Positions 26,251-35,556 of a stretch of 64,000 bases of DNA are shown piece by piece. Origin of the DNA: a bacterium (lineage in GTDB: Bacteria; Actinomycetota; Acidimicrobiia; Spongiisociales; ZC4RG35); NCBI GenBank assembly GCA_024638655.1, contig JAHEJW010000007.1, positions 42,862 through 106,861 on the forward strand, given 5' to 3'. The translations under genes and the position numbers were made by a program. Within the stretch, counting starts at the first letter, position 1. Each line of letters starts with the position of its first letter. A model generated the notes under the pieces. That model did no database searches. It worked only from the letters and a program-made list of their open reading frames with translations, and was not told where the DNA came from.

Positions 26251-27555
26251 ATGCGACGGTTCAACCGAGCGATGTTGGCCTCGAAGATCGACAAACTGAT
26301 CGACGAGGGGACCGGTACTGCAGCGACCCATTCAGAGGAGCGCCGGGTACGAACTGTCAATGTGGTGACCGTCGGCTGCATGGTCGTCAGTACCGCATTT
26401 GCCTGCTTCTACCTTCTGATCGGCTACGAGCCACTGATCCCGATCGTTGTGGCCAACCTGTTGCTCAACTTCGGCTACGCAAGTGTGATCTGGCTCAACG
26501 GTCGGGGAGAGGTCAAAAAGGCGATCTGGATCCTCCTGGTGACTGGATGGTTCAACACGATCATCCCGGCTGCGATCCTGGGCGTCGACACCGGCGTCTA
26601 CCTGTATCTCATGCTCATCCCGATGGTCGGCGTACTGCTGACACGGCCGGGAGACAAGCTGATGATGTTCGTGATGGTCTTCTTCGGCGTCCTCTTCTTC
26701 GCCACAATCCCCATCGTTTTCACCCGAACACCTGGGGTTGTCCGGGACTCCTGGGTGGAGCAATCCCTCTTTGTCTTTTCGACGATGGGCGTCGGAGCAT
26801 TTGGCTCGTTGTTTGCCCTGTACTACCGATGGTTGGTCGACCGGGCGGAGACGAGGCTGGCCGAGGCAAAAGAGGTATCGGAGAATCTGCTTCTCAACAT
26901 CCTCCCCAGGTCGGTCGCCGAGCGGCTCAAGGTCGGGGAATCGCCTATTGCCGACCGGGTCGATGAGGTGACGGTGCTCTTTGCCGACCTGGTCGGATCG
27001 ACGGCTCTTGCTGAACGAGTTTCGCCGGACGCGCTGGTGATGTTCCTCGACCGGCTGTTCTCCGAGTTCGACGATCTCGCCGATCTTCATGGCTTGGAGA
27101 AGATCACCACCATCGGAGACGGCTACCTCGCAGTAGCGGGCTTGCCCAAGCCGCGCGCGGATCACATGGACGCTGCGGCGTCGATGGCGCTATCGATGAT
27201 GAAAGTCGTGGAGAACTGCTCCGCTCCAGACGGTTTCGACTTGGCCATGAGAGTCGGGCTTGCATCCGGTTCTGTAGTGGCAGGAGTCATCGGAAAGCGG
27301 AAGTTCCGGTATGACGTTTGGGGTGACACGGTGAACACGGCAAGTCGGATGGAGTCGCATTCGGAGCCCGGTGCGATCCATGTGACGGTAGAGATCCGAC
27401 AGGGTCTGTCTGGGCGCTTTCGGTTTCGACCGCGGGGCCTCGTCGCAATCAAGGGCAAGGGGCATCTGGAGACCTATTTCCTGGAGGGAATTGCCGAGCC
27501 CAGGCAAGACGACGATCCCACAGGCAGCGACCTTCCCGTGCTCATCCCAACCTGA
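26251..27555 (+). CDS. Membrane class III adenylate cyclase
   Basis: Converts ATP to cyclic AMP. The 434-residue product has six membrane helices (about 37-57, 62-82, 90-110, 114-131, 136-157, 173-194), a short linker of the kind seen before cyclase domains (ENLLLNILPRSVAERL), and a C-terminal class III catalytic domain. All key residues are present: metal-binding D246 (LFADLVGST) and D290 (TIGDGY), adenine-selecting K284 and D355 (YDVWGD), and transition-state N362 and R366 (VNTASR). The residues therefore point to ATP, not GTP. The next gene, 85 bp downstream on the same strand, encodes an ATPase/TPR/propeller protein likely to act with it. Confidence 0.94.
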   Translation: MRRFNRAMLASKIDKLIDEGTGTAATHSEERRVRTVNVVTVGCMVVSTAFACFYLLIGYEPLIPIVVANLLLNFGYASVIWLNGRGEVKKAIWILLVTGWFNTIIPAAILGVDTGVYLYLMLIPMVGVLLTRPGDKLMMFVMVFFGVLFFATIPIVFTRTPGVVRDSWVEQSLFVFSTMGVGAFGSLFALYYRWLVDRAETRLAEAKEVSENLLLNILPRSVAERLKVGESPIADRVDEVTVLFADLVGSTALAERVSPDALVMFLDRLFSEFDDLADLHGLEKITTIGDGYLAVAGLPKPRADHMDAAASMALSMMKVVENCSAPDGFDLAMRVGLASGSVVAGVIGKRKFRYDVWGDTVNTASRMESHSEPGAIHVTVEIRQGLSGRFRFRPRGLVAIKGKGHLETYFLEGIAEPRQDDDPTGSDLPVLIPT

Positions 27556-27640
27556 GTGAATGCCCTGCAAGCGGCTTGAAAGAGCCTGAACCAGACTATG
27601 AGCATGCGGAACTCGCGCTTGGCCGGCAACTACTAAGTTC

Positions 27641-30600
27641 TTGCCAATGGCCGACACCCCTCGAGTATCAGAATCCACCTCGGACCCGTCGAACGGATGG
27701 TCAGCTGAGCTGGCCAACGCCTTGGAGCGTTTCACCTCCGGAGGTTGCGTGGTGGTTCTTGCCGAGGCTGAGGATGGCTCGGCGTCGAGGCTGGTCGAGC
27801 GGCTACCAGCAGAGATCAAGGTACATGCGAATGTCGTCGCTGCTCGAGCCAGCAAGGCGAGAGTCGGAGCAGTGGCCGAAGAGCTGCGTCTGGATGAGCT
27901 GGAGAACGGACAGGTCATCGTCGTCGAGGAGGCCCAATGGGCAGACCCCACCTCTTTGGGGCGCCTGGAGCGGCTCGTCGCTGAAGGTTCGAAGAACGTG
28001 CTCCTGATGATCGCCCACCGACCGCTGTCAGATGTAGACGGCTGGTGGTTGAGCCAATTCTCTGAAGAAGCCAGCCGTCATGCACGACTCCTCGAGGTCG
28101 AGCTGGAGCCAGTTGAGTCCCAACCCGCGGGCCCTGAGCTGAACAAGCGGGCCGCCGACCTGGTCATCGCCACGAGGCTCCTTACGGGTCCGATCGCGGT
28201 GCCCATCGTCGCGGAGCTACTCGGGATAGGGGAAGAAGAAGTGCTCGAACTGGGTGAGAACCTCTCAGAGCAGGGTTGGATCCGTCAGGAACGCGGCGGG
28301 TTCGCGTGCGTCGCCGATGCCACGGGCTTCCTTCCCGGAGATGTGCGGACCGGATATGTCGCCGACAGACTTGCCGGGGTCATGGAGGGGCGAGGTGCGT
28401 CAGAATCTGTGGTTGGCAGTCTCAGGTTCGCTGCCGGTCAATCCGAACAGGCCTTTCCACTCCTTGCTGCGGCTGCGAGTGACGCGGAGGCGCGACATGC
28501 TGCGGGCGAGGCATTTCATCTTGCTGAAGACGCTCTGGCGGCGGCACACGACGCCGGCATTGCAGAGGACGAGCGTCTCGGGCAGCTCCATCTGATCTGT
28601 GGGAGATTTCTTCGGTCCGCGGGGCGGACGGACTGGGCTCGAATGCATCTGGAGAGCGCCACTTCCTTTCTCGAGGGGGCAGCTCGGGTCGATGCTCTTG
28701 GGTTTGCTGCGGCGGTGGCCGATGACAGCCAGCATCCCCAGGAGGCAGAACGGATCATTGCAATGGCCGAGTGGGAGGCGATTCGGCTGGGTGAGACCGC
28801 GAAGCTCGGCTCTCTCTCTACGTTCCGAGCCAGGACGCTCAGTCGCATCGGATTCGCCGAGGAGGCGGACAGCACCTTCTCAAAGGGGCAAGCTTTGCTC
28901 GAGCTGGGCTCATCCCCGCATCAGCGGTTCCACGCTTCGCTCAACAAGGCCTGGATTCATTTCGATCGGGGAGAGGCCAGCGCTGCCGAAGCCGAATTCA
29001 CCCACCTTCGCGATGAGGCGGCTCAGCTCGAAGGGGAAGTGTCCCTAGCCGACAAAGAAGCCTGGCGGGCCAGGTCATTGTTCGCCTCGGGGCAACCCGG
29101 TGAGGCGATCGAAGCCATAGGTCGAGTCGAGGAGCTCGCTGCGCGCAATGATGTGGAAGCACCGTTGTTCCTTGCCCAGCTCGCCCTCACCGAGGGGGGG
29201 CTGCTCTTTGGCCGATACGAGGAGGCACTTGCGGCATCGGAGAAGGTGCTCGACCTGGTTCGTCGCCAGCTTCCGGCCTGGCAGAACAGTGTCAGGTCCT
29301 ATCGAGCCGAAGCCCTGCTCCGGCTTGGTCGGCTCGACGAGGCTGCAGAGGAGATCGCCAAGGCGATCGAGGCTTCGCCTCCTGGGGCGGACGGTTGGAG
29401 GTGGCGGATCCGAAGCCGGGCGCTGCAGATGGAGATCGCTGCTGAAGCCGGTCAACGGTTCGCGGTGAGAGAGGCAGAGGACCTGGCCGATCTCATGCTT
29501 CAGAGCAGGTTCTATCACTGGGCTGCTGATCTGCTCTCTGCGATCGCAATTCACGGGAAACGAAAGGGCGCCGCGACCGAGGCTATGGCCATAGCTGTGA
29601 AGATCGGCCGCCCGATGGCCGCCGCCCGTGCAGCGTCGATAGGGTCCCTTTGGAGAGATCCTGCGGCAGCTCCGGTCATCAACGCAGTTCGGTCCATCGA
29701 GTCGGTCATCCCCTCAGATTGGGAGGACGAGTGGCGAGGGCTCGTCTGGGTCCAGGAGGGTTTGGATGCTCCCCAGCCAACCGACGACGCCGACACCTTG
29801 GCTGCGACTGCTGCTTTGGACGATGCCCTGCACAAGGCGGGCCTAGCCGGTGAGGAAATGGTCTTCAGCCCTGCGCAGCGCCGAAGTCGGGGACTGGTAC
29901 GTCGTCCCAAGGCACTCCGACCGCTACAACTGGCCGCGGCGGCACTCGGCGTCGTGGTCCTGGCGGGTGGAACAGCTCTCGCCGTGGTCTCGCTCAACGC
30001 CGATGAGCCAAAACCGGGGGCCACCGCTCCTCCCGTGGTGCTGCAAACCACGGTTCCACCACCGCCCCCTACGTTGGAGGAAACGCGTATCGAGGTTCCC
30101 GGGGAGGTGGTGATGTTCGCCGGGGTGGCCGAGCATCGCGGAGGTGCTGGGCGGTCAGGCGTGGTGGAAGCTGAGGGCCCGAGGGAAGTGGACGGTTACT
30201 ACTGGCAGTTCACTGCAGACAGTGCCGTTCAGACGACTCCGTTGGCGACCGGACAGAACATCGTCTTCGCTAGCCGGGATGGCACGGTTTATGCGATCAA
30301 TATGACGACAGGGGAGCGTGCCTGGCCGGATCTTCCGCCGGAGGGGACCATCGCGACTGCCCCTGCGCTCGGTCAGGCTGATTTTGGGGAGGGCCCACTT
30401 CGTCCCATGCTGATCATTGGTGACGACTCAGGGGTGGTTCGGAGCTATCGGGCTGACAACGGCGAGTTCCAGTGGCGGGCGGAGTTGCCGGGCACGCGGA
30501 TCAGGTCGTCTCCTGTCGTGGCTGAGGGGTATGTCTATGTCGCGACGACCACCGGGTTCATCCATAGCTTCGAGTTGATCGGCGAGGGCGACGCGGTGGC

Positions 30601-31273
30601 GAGTTTCCCGAGCGAGGGGGAGGGGATCGGCTTGGTTGATGCCGATCTTGCCTACAGCGATGGATATCTGTATGTCGGTACGGACGAGGGGGTTCTGCAT
30701 GTCCTCGAAGTATCGAACGGGAACATGACCGAAGTCTGCAATGTCGATGCGGGTGCCACTATCCGGGTAGCGCCGATCGTTGCCGATGGCGTCGTGTACG
30801 TCGCCACCATGGGCCAACAGATTCTGACCTACACCGCCGGAACGTGCGACGGTCCTGCGTCCGACCGTGATCTCTTCTACTTCGCTGAGGCGCCAATGGA
30901 CGTGGAGTCGTCGGTGGCGGATGGGGTGATCTACATCCCTGCCGGACGTTTCTTGAACTCACGCAGGCTCTCCTCCTCGGCCACCGCCGGCCTGACCGGC
31001 AATGATCTCTTCCTGTGGCCACCATCTGAGGTCACTGGCGAGGTCAAGATCACCGGTGACCCGGTGGTGGCCGGCGACACTCTCTATTTCGGGGATCAGG
31101 AGGGGACCCTCTACGCAGTTGACCGCTCGACCGGGGAGGAGCTTTGGCGGTGGCAGACAGGTGGAGCCATCAGCGCGGCTCCGGCAGTCATCGACGGGAT
31201 GGTTGTCATCGCCAGTGAGGACGGGAGCGTCTACGCAGTTGGCCAGGGCGAGGTGGTCGAGGGCGAGGGTTAG
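27641..31273 (+). CDS. Degenerate STAND-type NTPase/TPR protein with one membrane helix and an outer PQQ-like beta-propeller
   Basis: A 1210-residue protein. Residues 30-250 resemble the AAA/STAND region that follows cyclase domains in actinobacterial cyclase-ATPase-TPR proteins: a Walker B-like VIVVEEAQWADPTSLGRL (89-106) is kept, but the Walker A position reads AEAEDGSASR (40-49), without GK[ST]. Residues about 270-690 are alpha-helical repeats of TPR type. One membrane helix (about 761-783) and a Pro-rich linker lead to a BamB/PQQ-like propeller (about 830-1205) with repeats such as VFASRDGTVYAINMTTGERAW and LYFGDQEGTLYAVDRSTGEELW. The topology implies an external propeller and internal TPRs. 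It overlaps the convergent gene by 4 bp. Function inferred: a sensor partner of the cyclase. Confidence 0.8.
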   Translation: MPMADTPRVSESTSDPSNGWSAELANALERFTSGGCVVVLAEAEDGSASRLVERLPAEIKVHANVVAARASKARVGAVAEELRLDELENGQVIVVEEAQWADPTSLGRLERLVAEGSKNVLLMIAHRPLSDVDGWWLSQFSEEASRHARLLEVELEPVESQPAGPELNKRAADLVIATRLLTGPIAVPIVAELLGIGEEEVLELGENLSEQGWIRQERGGFACVADATGFLPGDVRTGYVADRLAGVMEGRGASESVVGSLRFAAGQSEQAFPLLAAAASDAEARHAAGEAFHLAEDALAAAHDAGIAEDERLGQLHLICGRFLRSAGRTDWARMHLESATSFLEGAARVDALGFAAAVADDSQHPQEAERIIAMAEWEAIRLGETAKLGSLSTFRARTLSRIGFAEEADSTFSKGQALLELGSSPHQRFHASLNKAWIHFDRGEASAAEAEFTHLRDEAAQLEGEVSLADKEAWRARSLFASGQPGEAIEAIGRVEELAARNDVEAPLFLAQLALTEGGLLFGRYEEALAASEKVLDLVRRQLPAWQNSVRSYRAEALLRLGRLDEAAEEIAKAIEASPPGADGWRWRIRSRALQMEIAAEAGQRFAVREAEDLADLMLQSRFYHWAADLLSAIAIHGKRKGAATEAMAIAVKIGRPMAAARAASIGSLWRDPAAAPVINAVRSIESVIPSDWEDEWRGLVWVQEGLDAPQPTDDADTLAATAALDDALHKAGLAGEEMVFSPAQRRSRGLVRRPKALRPLQLAAAALGVVVLAGGTALAVVSLNADEPKPGATAPPVVLQTTVPPPPPTLEETRIEVPGEVVMFAGVAEHRGGAGRSGVVEAEGPREVDGYYWQFTADSAVQTTPLATGQNIVFASRDGTVYAINMTTGERAWPDLPPEGTIATAPALGQADFGEGPLRPMLIIGDDSGVVRSYRADNGEFQWRAELPGTRIRSSPVVAEGYVYVATTTGFIHSFELIGEGDAVASFPSEGEGIGLVDADLAYSDGYLYVGTDEGVLHVLEVSNGNMTEVCNVDAGATIRVAPIVADGVVYVATMGQQILTYTAGTCDGPASDRDLFYFAEAPMDVESSVADGVIYIPAGRFLNSRRLSSSATAGLTGNDLFLWPPSEVTGEVKITGDPVVAGDTLYFGDQEGTLYAVDRSTGEELWRWQTGGAISAAPAVIDGMVVIASEDGSVYAVGQGEVVEGEG

Positions 31274-32211
31274 AGGTCGGGGACCCGAGGTTGGGCCGGG
31301 TCCACGCCTTCGTCGAGTTCGAGGATGGCACACATGGTCCGGGCGAGCTGGGCCATTGCCATGGCCTGATCCGTGTCCATCTCGCCACGCTCGACCTGAC
31401 TCAGCGCCTTGTCGAGTCGTGAGTAGACGCGGCCGAGCCGTGTCGCCCTCTTGCTGTGGAGTCTGGCACGCGCCTCCTGTGCGTCTTTGAAGGTCTTGCC
31501 GACCGGATTGGTGGGATCGTGCGGATAGCAGAATCCCGACTTGCTCACTATGGGCGACTCACACGGAAGCCCGTCGTTGCGCAACGCCTTGCAGGTCTCG
31601 GTCTGCTGTCCGGCTGTGCCTCTCGGTGGAGGCGGTTCGACGGAGTCGTGGTCCCATTCGGTTTCAGGTTGGTAGCCCCGCGGCTGGGTCGGATCAGGTT
31701 CCGTCAGCATAAGGGAGTCAGGAGGCGGGTCCATGTCCCGGTTCCGGCCCTGATCGGGAGTGTCAACGTTCCAAGCCTGGACCTCCTCGGTGAGGTCGAG
31801 GGTGCCCTGTTCGGACTCCACAATGCTCGAATCGGGTGGATTGCTGTCAGTAGCGGTATCGGAGGTCGGAGCTTGTCCTAGCCACAATCCGTCCTCCCAG
31901 CCGAACAACCCTTTCAGGCCCTTCAGGACGGCCCTGTGGCCACGCGGAGTTGGATTCCTCCGCTCGATCGCCGTTATCCCGTCGTAGGCGAACGAGATGG
32001 TGTCTTCTGCGACGAAGTGGAGGTCCTCGCCGGCGACCTCCATTGCGAACATGTCGCCGGCGAGGCGCCGGACTCTCACCGATTCGAGCGGCCAAACCCC
32101 CAACGTTTCGGCTTCGGTGACCACAGAGAGTTGTCGCCCTTCGACTTGCAGGTCGACCGGTAGTCCCGGGCCGCCTTCCGCAGGGATCAGTAGCTGACCC
32201 TTGAACCTCAT
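31270..32211 (-). CDS. Hypothetical protein with PH-like N-terminus and C-terminal Cys/His cluster
   Basis: A 313-residue protein of unknown function. The N-terminal ~100 residues (MRFKGQLLIPAEGG, VWPLESVRVRRLAGDMFAM) look like a small beta barrel of PH type. A long acidic, Pro-rich linker (about 115-215) follows. A Cys/His motif (CKALRNDGLPC ... GFCYPHDP, about 224-250) resembles small zinc-binding modules found next to recombinases and phage-type genes, then a helical C-terminus. ATG 32211 is chosen because it starts the beta-barrel; an in-frame start at 32280 is possible. Its 3' end overlaps the propeller gene by 4 bp. Confidence 0.55.
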   Translation of the reverse strand: MRFKGQLLIPAEGGPGLPVDLQVEGRQLSVVTEAETLGVWPLESVRVRRLAGDMFAMEVAGEDLHFVAEDTISFAYDGITAIERRNPTPRGHRAVLKGLKGLFGWEDGLWLGQAPTSDTATDSNPPDSSIVESEQGTLDLTEEVQAWNVDTPDQGRNRDMDPPPDSLMLTEPDPTQPRGYQPETEWDHDSVEPPPPRGTAGQQTETCKALRNDGLPCESPIVSKSGFCYPHDPTNPVGKTFKDAQEARARLHSKRATRLGRVYSRLDKALSQVERGEMDTDQAMAMAQLARTMCAILELDEGVDPAQPRVPDL

Positions 32212-32283
32212 CGGTGGACACCTCGAGGCGTCGGCAGGGGCTTTCCCTCCATCGAATAATGGTCGGCATCGGCACCGCAATTC

Positions 32284-34839
32284 TTGAAGATCTTTGTGCC
32301 GCGCGCGAAGTCGTTTCGGATCGAATCAACTTCAGTGAATGAGCTGCTGGGTCGATCAGATCATGTGGGCCGAAGAACTCAATCTCGTGCGGGGTTCCTA
32401 CCTGCTCTGAGCGGTGCTTTGACTGTGGTGCTGTTGGTCCTGGCGCTCACCGCAGTCGTGGAGCGCTACGCAGGCGACGCCTATGCGGCCGACATTCGCG
32501 CCGTGGTCGCCTCGGACACAGACGAGCTTGCGCGCCACCTCAGCGATCTGATTGCGCGCGAGTCGGCATCTGTCGACGCTCTGGTCGCCTTCGTCGAGAA
32601 CCATGCTGAGGAAGGGGACCACCTCGTCGAGGAGTTCCCCGGCTTTGCCGGTGCATTGATGGAGTTAGGTGAGACGATCAGGTCAGTCCAGCTGGCCCCC
32701 GGCGGAATCCTGGAATACGTGTATCCGATCGAAGGCAATGAGGAGGCCGTCGGTCTGGATCTGATGGCGGATGAGAGCAGGCGCATATTGCTCGAGGCAG
32801 CCATCGAATCCGGATCCACCGTGATCCAGGGCCCGGTTGAACTGGTTCAGGGGGGCACAGGGCTGATCGTTAGACGTCCGATCTACATCGACGAGGCGTA
32901 CTGGGGCCTGAGCGCCGTCGTGCTGGACTGGCCGGCCGTGAGCGAACTCACCGGCCTCGTGTCCAAGGGGCTGTTCGACCTTGCCGGGATAAAGGTCGCC
33001 GACTCGGGTGAGATCATCGCCGGATCTGCCGATGCATTCGAAGATGACCCGGTGCTTCGTGAGCTGAACGTCGGTGGCACCGACACCTCATGGGTGCTCG
33101 CCCAGCGACCCGTGGACGGCTGGCCGTCACATTCGTCTGAGACCCCGATCATCTGGGCCGCGGGGGTGCTTGTGGCTCTCCTCGCAGGGATCTTCTCGTT
33201 CTCCCTGATCCGCCGTCCCGACATGCTCCGACGGGAGAGACAGAAGGCGCTCGACGAGCTTCGCGCACTCGAGGCGCGATACCAGGCAACCTTCGAAAAC
33301 GCCGGCGTGGGGATTGTCCTTGCCGACAGCAGGGGAGTTCCCATATCCGCCAATCCGAAATTCCGGGAGATCGCGGGCATAGGTTCCGACGATCCTGTCG
33401 AAGACGTGGATGTGCTGGCGATGTTGGGCGAGCCCGATCGTCAGGCCTACCTCGAAGGCATGAAGCGCCTCTTCGGGGGTGCTCAGGTGTTCGAAGTCGA
33501 GGTCAGGCTGATGACCGCAGAGGTTGATCGCTGGTGCCGGGTGCGCACGTCATTGGTGAGCGGCTCGAGCCCGGCCGGCTCCCTCGTCATTGCCGTAGTC
33601 GAGGACTCGACCGAGAGGCGCCATGCCGAGGAAGCTCTCGCTGCGAGTGAACTGCGCTATCGACAACTGTTCGAGCTCGCTCCAATTGCGATCCAACGTG
33701 AGGACCACACCGCCGTAGCTGAGGAGGTTCGAAGGCTGAGACGAACCGGAGTGACCAACATCAGGGCATACGCCGAGAAGAGCCCGGGTTGGTTGGAAGG
33801 CCTTCTCGCCAGGGTTCCGATTGTTGACGAGAACCCGGCCGCAGCTGCACTTCAAGAGACAATCGAGGAGCAGGGCAGCCGTGTCACTCTTCTGGACAGA
33901 TACACCGAGGAGGCAAAAAGCACCTTCATAGAGAGCATCGTCGCCATCGACGAAGGTCGAGCTCGGATCACACAAAACGTCGAGAGTCGACGGTCAGATG
34001 GCTCGCCTCTCTTCTTGAACCTCAAGTGGCAAGCCCCGGTCGCCAACGGCGTTCCGGACTACTCAAACGTGATGGTCACGTTGTTTGACGTCACCGATTT
34101 GCGTGAGACCGAGCGCCGATTGCGGGCTCTCATGGAATCCAAGGACCGCTTCCTTGCTTCGGTCGCCCACGAATTGCGCACGCCACTCACTGCCGTGGTC
34201 GGTTTCGCAGAAGAACTGCGAGACCCCGGGGGTATCTACAGCTCTCGAGAGAAGTCAGAGTTTCAAGAGTTGATTGCCTTCCACGGCGCGGAGATGGCCA
34301 ACATCATCGAAGACCTCCTCGTTTGGGCGCGGGGTGATATCGGTGAGGTGCAGGTCATGCCCGAACCGATCGACCTCACCCTCTGCGTGAAGAGCTCGCT
34401 CAGGTTGATGCCCCAAGTCGAAATCCCCCTTGCCGAGTCCGATGAGTCGGTTTGGGCGATGGCCGATCCAACAAGAGTTCGCCAGATCGCCCGCAATCTC
34501 GCCACGAACGCCATACGCCACGGGGGCGACAGGATCGAAGCAAGAGTCACCACAACACAGGGCGTTGCAGTCGTCGAGGTGAAGGACGACGGTCCGGAGA
34601 TCCCGCCAGCGGTCGCCCGCAGGATCTTCGAGCCTTACGAGCGCGGAGAACTGGACTCGGGCAAACCAGGTTCGATCGGGTTGGGTCTGACGGTCGCCCG
34701 GACACTGGCAAGGCTGCAGCAGGGCGATCTCATCTACGTGAGAGAGGGCGCTAGCAATGCATTTCGCATCACGCTGCCCTTGGCGCCAGACGGAGATCGG
34801 GTCGAGGTGACTGCCGGTCTCGCGTCCGTTTCCGACTGA
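32284..34839 (+). CDS. Membrane sensor histidine kinase with CHASE-like and PAS domains
   Basis: An 851-residue sensor kinase. Membrane helices at about 38-58 and 290-312 flank an extracellular CHASE-like sensor. A first PAS domain (YQATFENAGVGIVLADSRGV, about 337-450) and a second PAS-like segment (LFELAPIAIQRED onward) precede the HisKA phosphoacceptor (SVAHELRTPL, His near 629) and the HATPase domain with N box RQIARNLATNAIRHGG, G1 DDGPEIP and G2 GSIGLGLTVA. No receiver domain or response-regulator gene is adjacent, so this is an orphan kinase. Ligand unknown. Confidence 0.9.
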   Translation: MKIFVPRAKSFRIESTSVNELLGRSDHVGRRTQSRAGFLPALSGALTVVLLVLALTAVVERYAGDAYAADIRAVVASDTDELARHLSDLIARESASVDALVAFVENHAEEGDHLVEEFPGFAGALMELGETIRSVQLAPGGILEYVYPIEGNEEAVGLDLMADESRRILLEAAIESGSTVIQGPVELVQGGTGLIVRRPIYIDEAYWGLSAVVLDWPAVSELTGLVSKGLFDLAGIKVADSGEIIAGSADAFEDDPVLRELNVGGTDTSWVLAQRPVDGWPSHSSETPIIWAAGVLVALLAGIFSFSLIRRPDMLRRERQKALDELRALEARYQATFENAGVGIVLADSRGVPISANPKFREIAGIGSDDPVEDVDVLAMLGEPDRQAYLEGMKRLFGGAQVFEVEVRLMTAEVDRWCRVRTSLVSGSSPAGSLVIAVVEDSTERRHAEEALAASELRYRQLFELAPIAIQREDHTAVAEEVRRLRRTGVTNIRAYAEKSPGWLEGLLARVPIVDENPAAAALQETIEEQGSRVTLLDRYTEEAKSTFIESIVAIDEGRARITQNVESRRSDGSPLFLNLKWQAPVANGVPDYSNVMVTLFDVTDLRETERRLRALMESKDRFLASVAHELRTPLTAVVGFAEELRDPGGIYSSREKSEFQELIAFHGAEMANIIEDLLVWARGDIGEVQVMPEPIDLTLCVKSSLRLMPQVEIPLAESDESVWAMADPTRVRQIARNLATNAIRHGGDRIEARVTTTQGVAVVEVKDDGPEIPPAVARRIFEPYERGELDSGKPGSIGLGLTVARTLARLQQGDLIYVREGASNAFRITLPLAPDGDRVEVTAGLASVSD

Positions 34840-34863
34840 GAACGCTTGGGGCCTGGCCGGTTG

Positions 34864-35118
34864 TCAGCGCTCTCTGTCTCTTGCGACGTTCACCCTGAGC
34901 TGACGGCCGTCGAAGTCCTTGCCATTCAGCGCTTCGATGGCGTTCTGTGCCTGCGTGTCGTCACCCATCTCAACGAAGCCGAAGCCACGAGACCGACCGG
35001 TTTCCCTATCGCTGACCACCTGTGCGCGCTCTACGGAGCCGTACTCCGCGAACATCTCTTCGAGTTCGGACGAGTTGGTGCTGAAGGGGAGATTCCCCAC
35101 GTAAATGTTGGTCGCCAT
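34864..35118 (-). CDS. RRM-type RNA-binding protein
   Basis: An 84-residue single RNA-recognition-motif protein. RNP2 (IYVGNL, 5-10) and RNP1 (RGFGFVEM, 44-51) carry the aromatic residues that stack on RNA bases. Such proteins are often cold- or stress-induced RNA chaperones in bacteria. Start supported by AAAGGAG about 10 nt upstream of the ATG. About 165 bp upstream are gene-free and could give a long 5' UTR. Confidence 0.93.
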   Translation of the reverse strand: MATNIYVGNLPFSTNSSELEEMFAEYGSVERAQVVSDRETGRSRGFGFVEMGDDTQAQNAIEALNGKDFDGRQLRVNVARDRER

Positions 35119-35283
35119 GTTGGCGTGGCTCCTTTCGGGTTGTCAGTCGATCCCAGACGCCCGCAAGCCGAGGGAGTCTGTCCGAACAAGTCCGGTCAGG
35201 CACTCGGTGAAAGGGGATTGCCGTGTCGACGTTGTGTTGTATCACTATTTCTAGCGTCTTTTTCCGCTGACTGAATCATCTGG

Positions 35284-35475
35284 TCAGCGAGATCTTCTAT
35301 CCCACCACAGGATCATCGATCCCGCAACAACCGCAAGAGCACCCCAGACCACCCATTGAGCCTGTCCGGTCATGAAACTCCGAGGGGCAAAGGAGACGTC
35401 GAATCCCTGGAGCACCCAGACCACGCCGATCAGGAGCAGCACGACTCCCAGAGCTGTTCTCGTTCCGCCCGTCAT
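35284..35475 (-). CDS. Small two-helix membrane protein
   Basis: A 63-residue predicted membrane protein with two hydrophobic segments (about 8-24 and 40-56) and a basic C-terminus WWDRRSR. Small proteins of this pattern are common in actinobacteria; function unknown. It lies on the same strand as the oxidoreductase gene upstream (81 bp away). Confidence 0.6.
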   Translation of the reverse strand: MTGGTRTALGVVLLLIGVVWVLQGFDVSFAPRSFMTGQAQWVVWGALAVVAGSMILWWDRRSR

Positions 35476-35556
35476 CGATCACATTATGGGGGCGATCCGG
35501 AGTAGGAAGACGGTTGGTCTGACTGAGAGGCACCGTTGAACGAAACGGTAAAGGAT

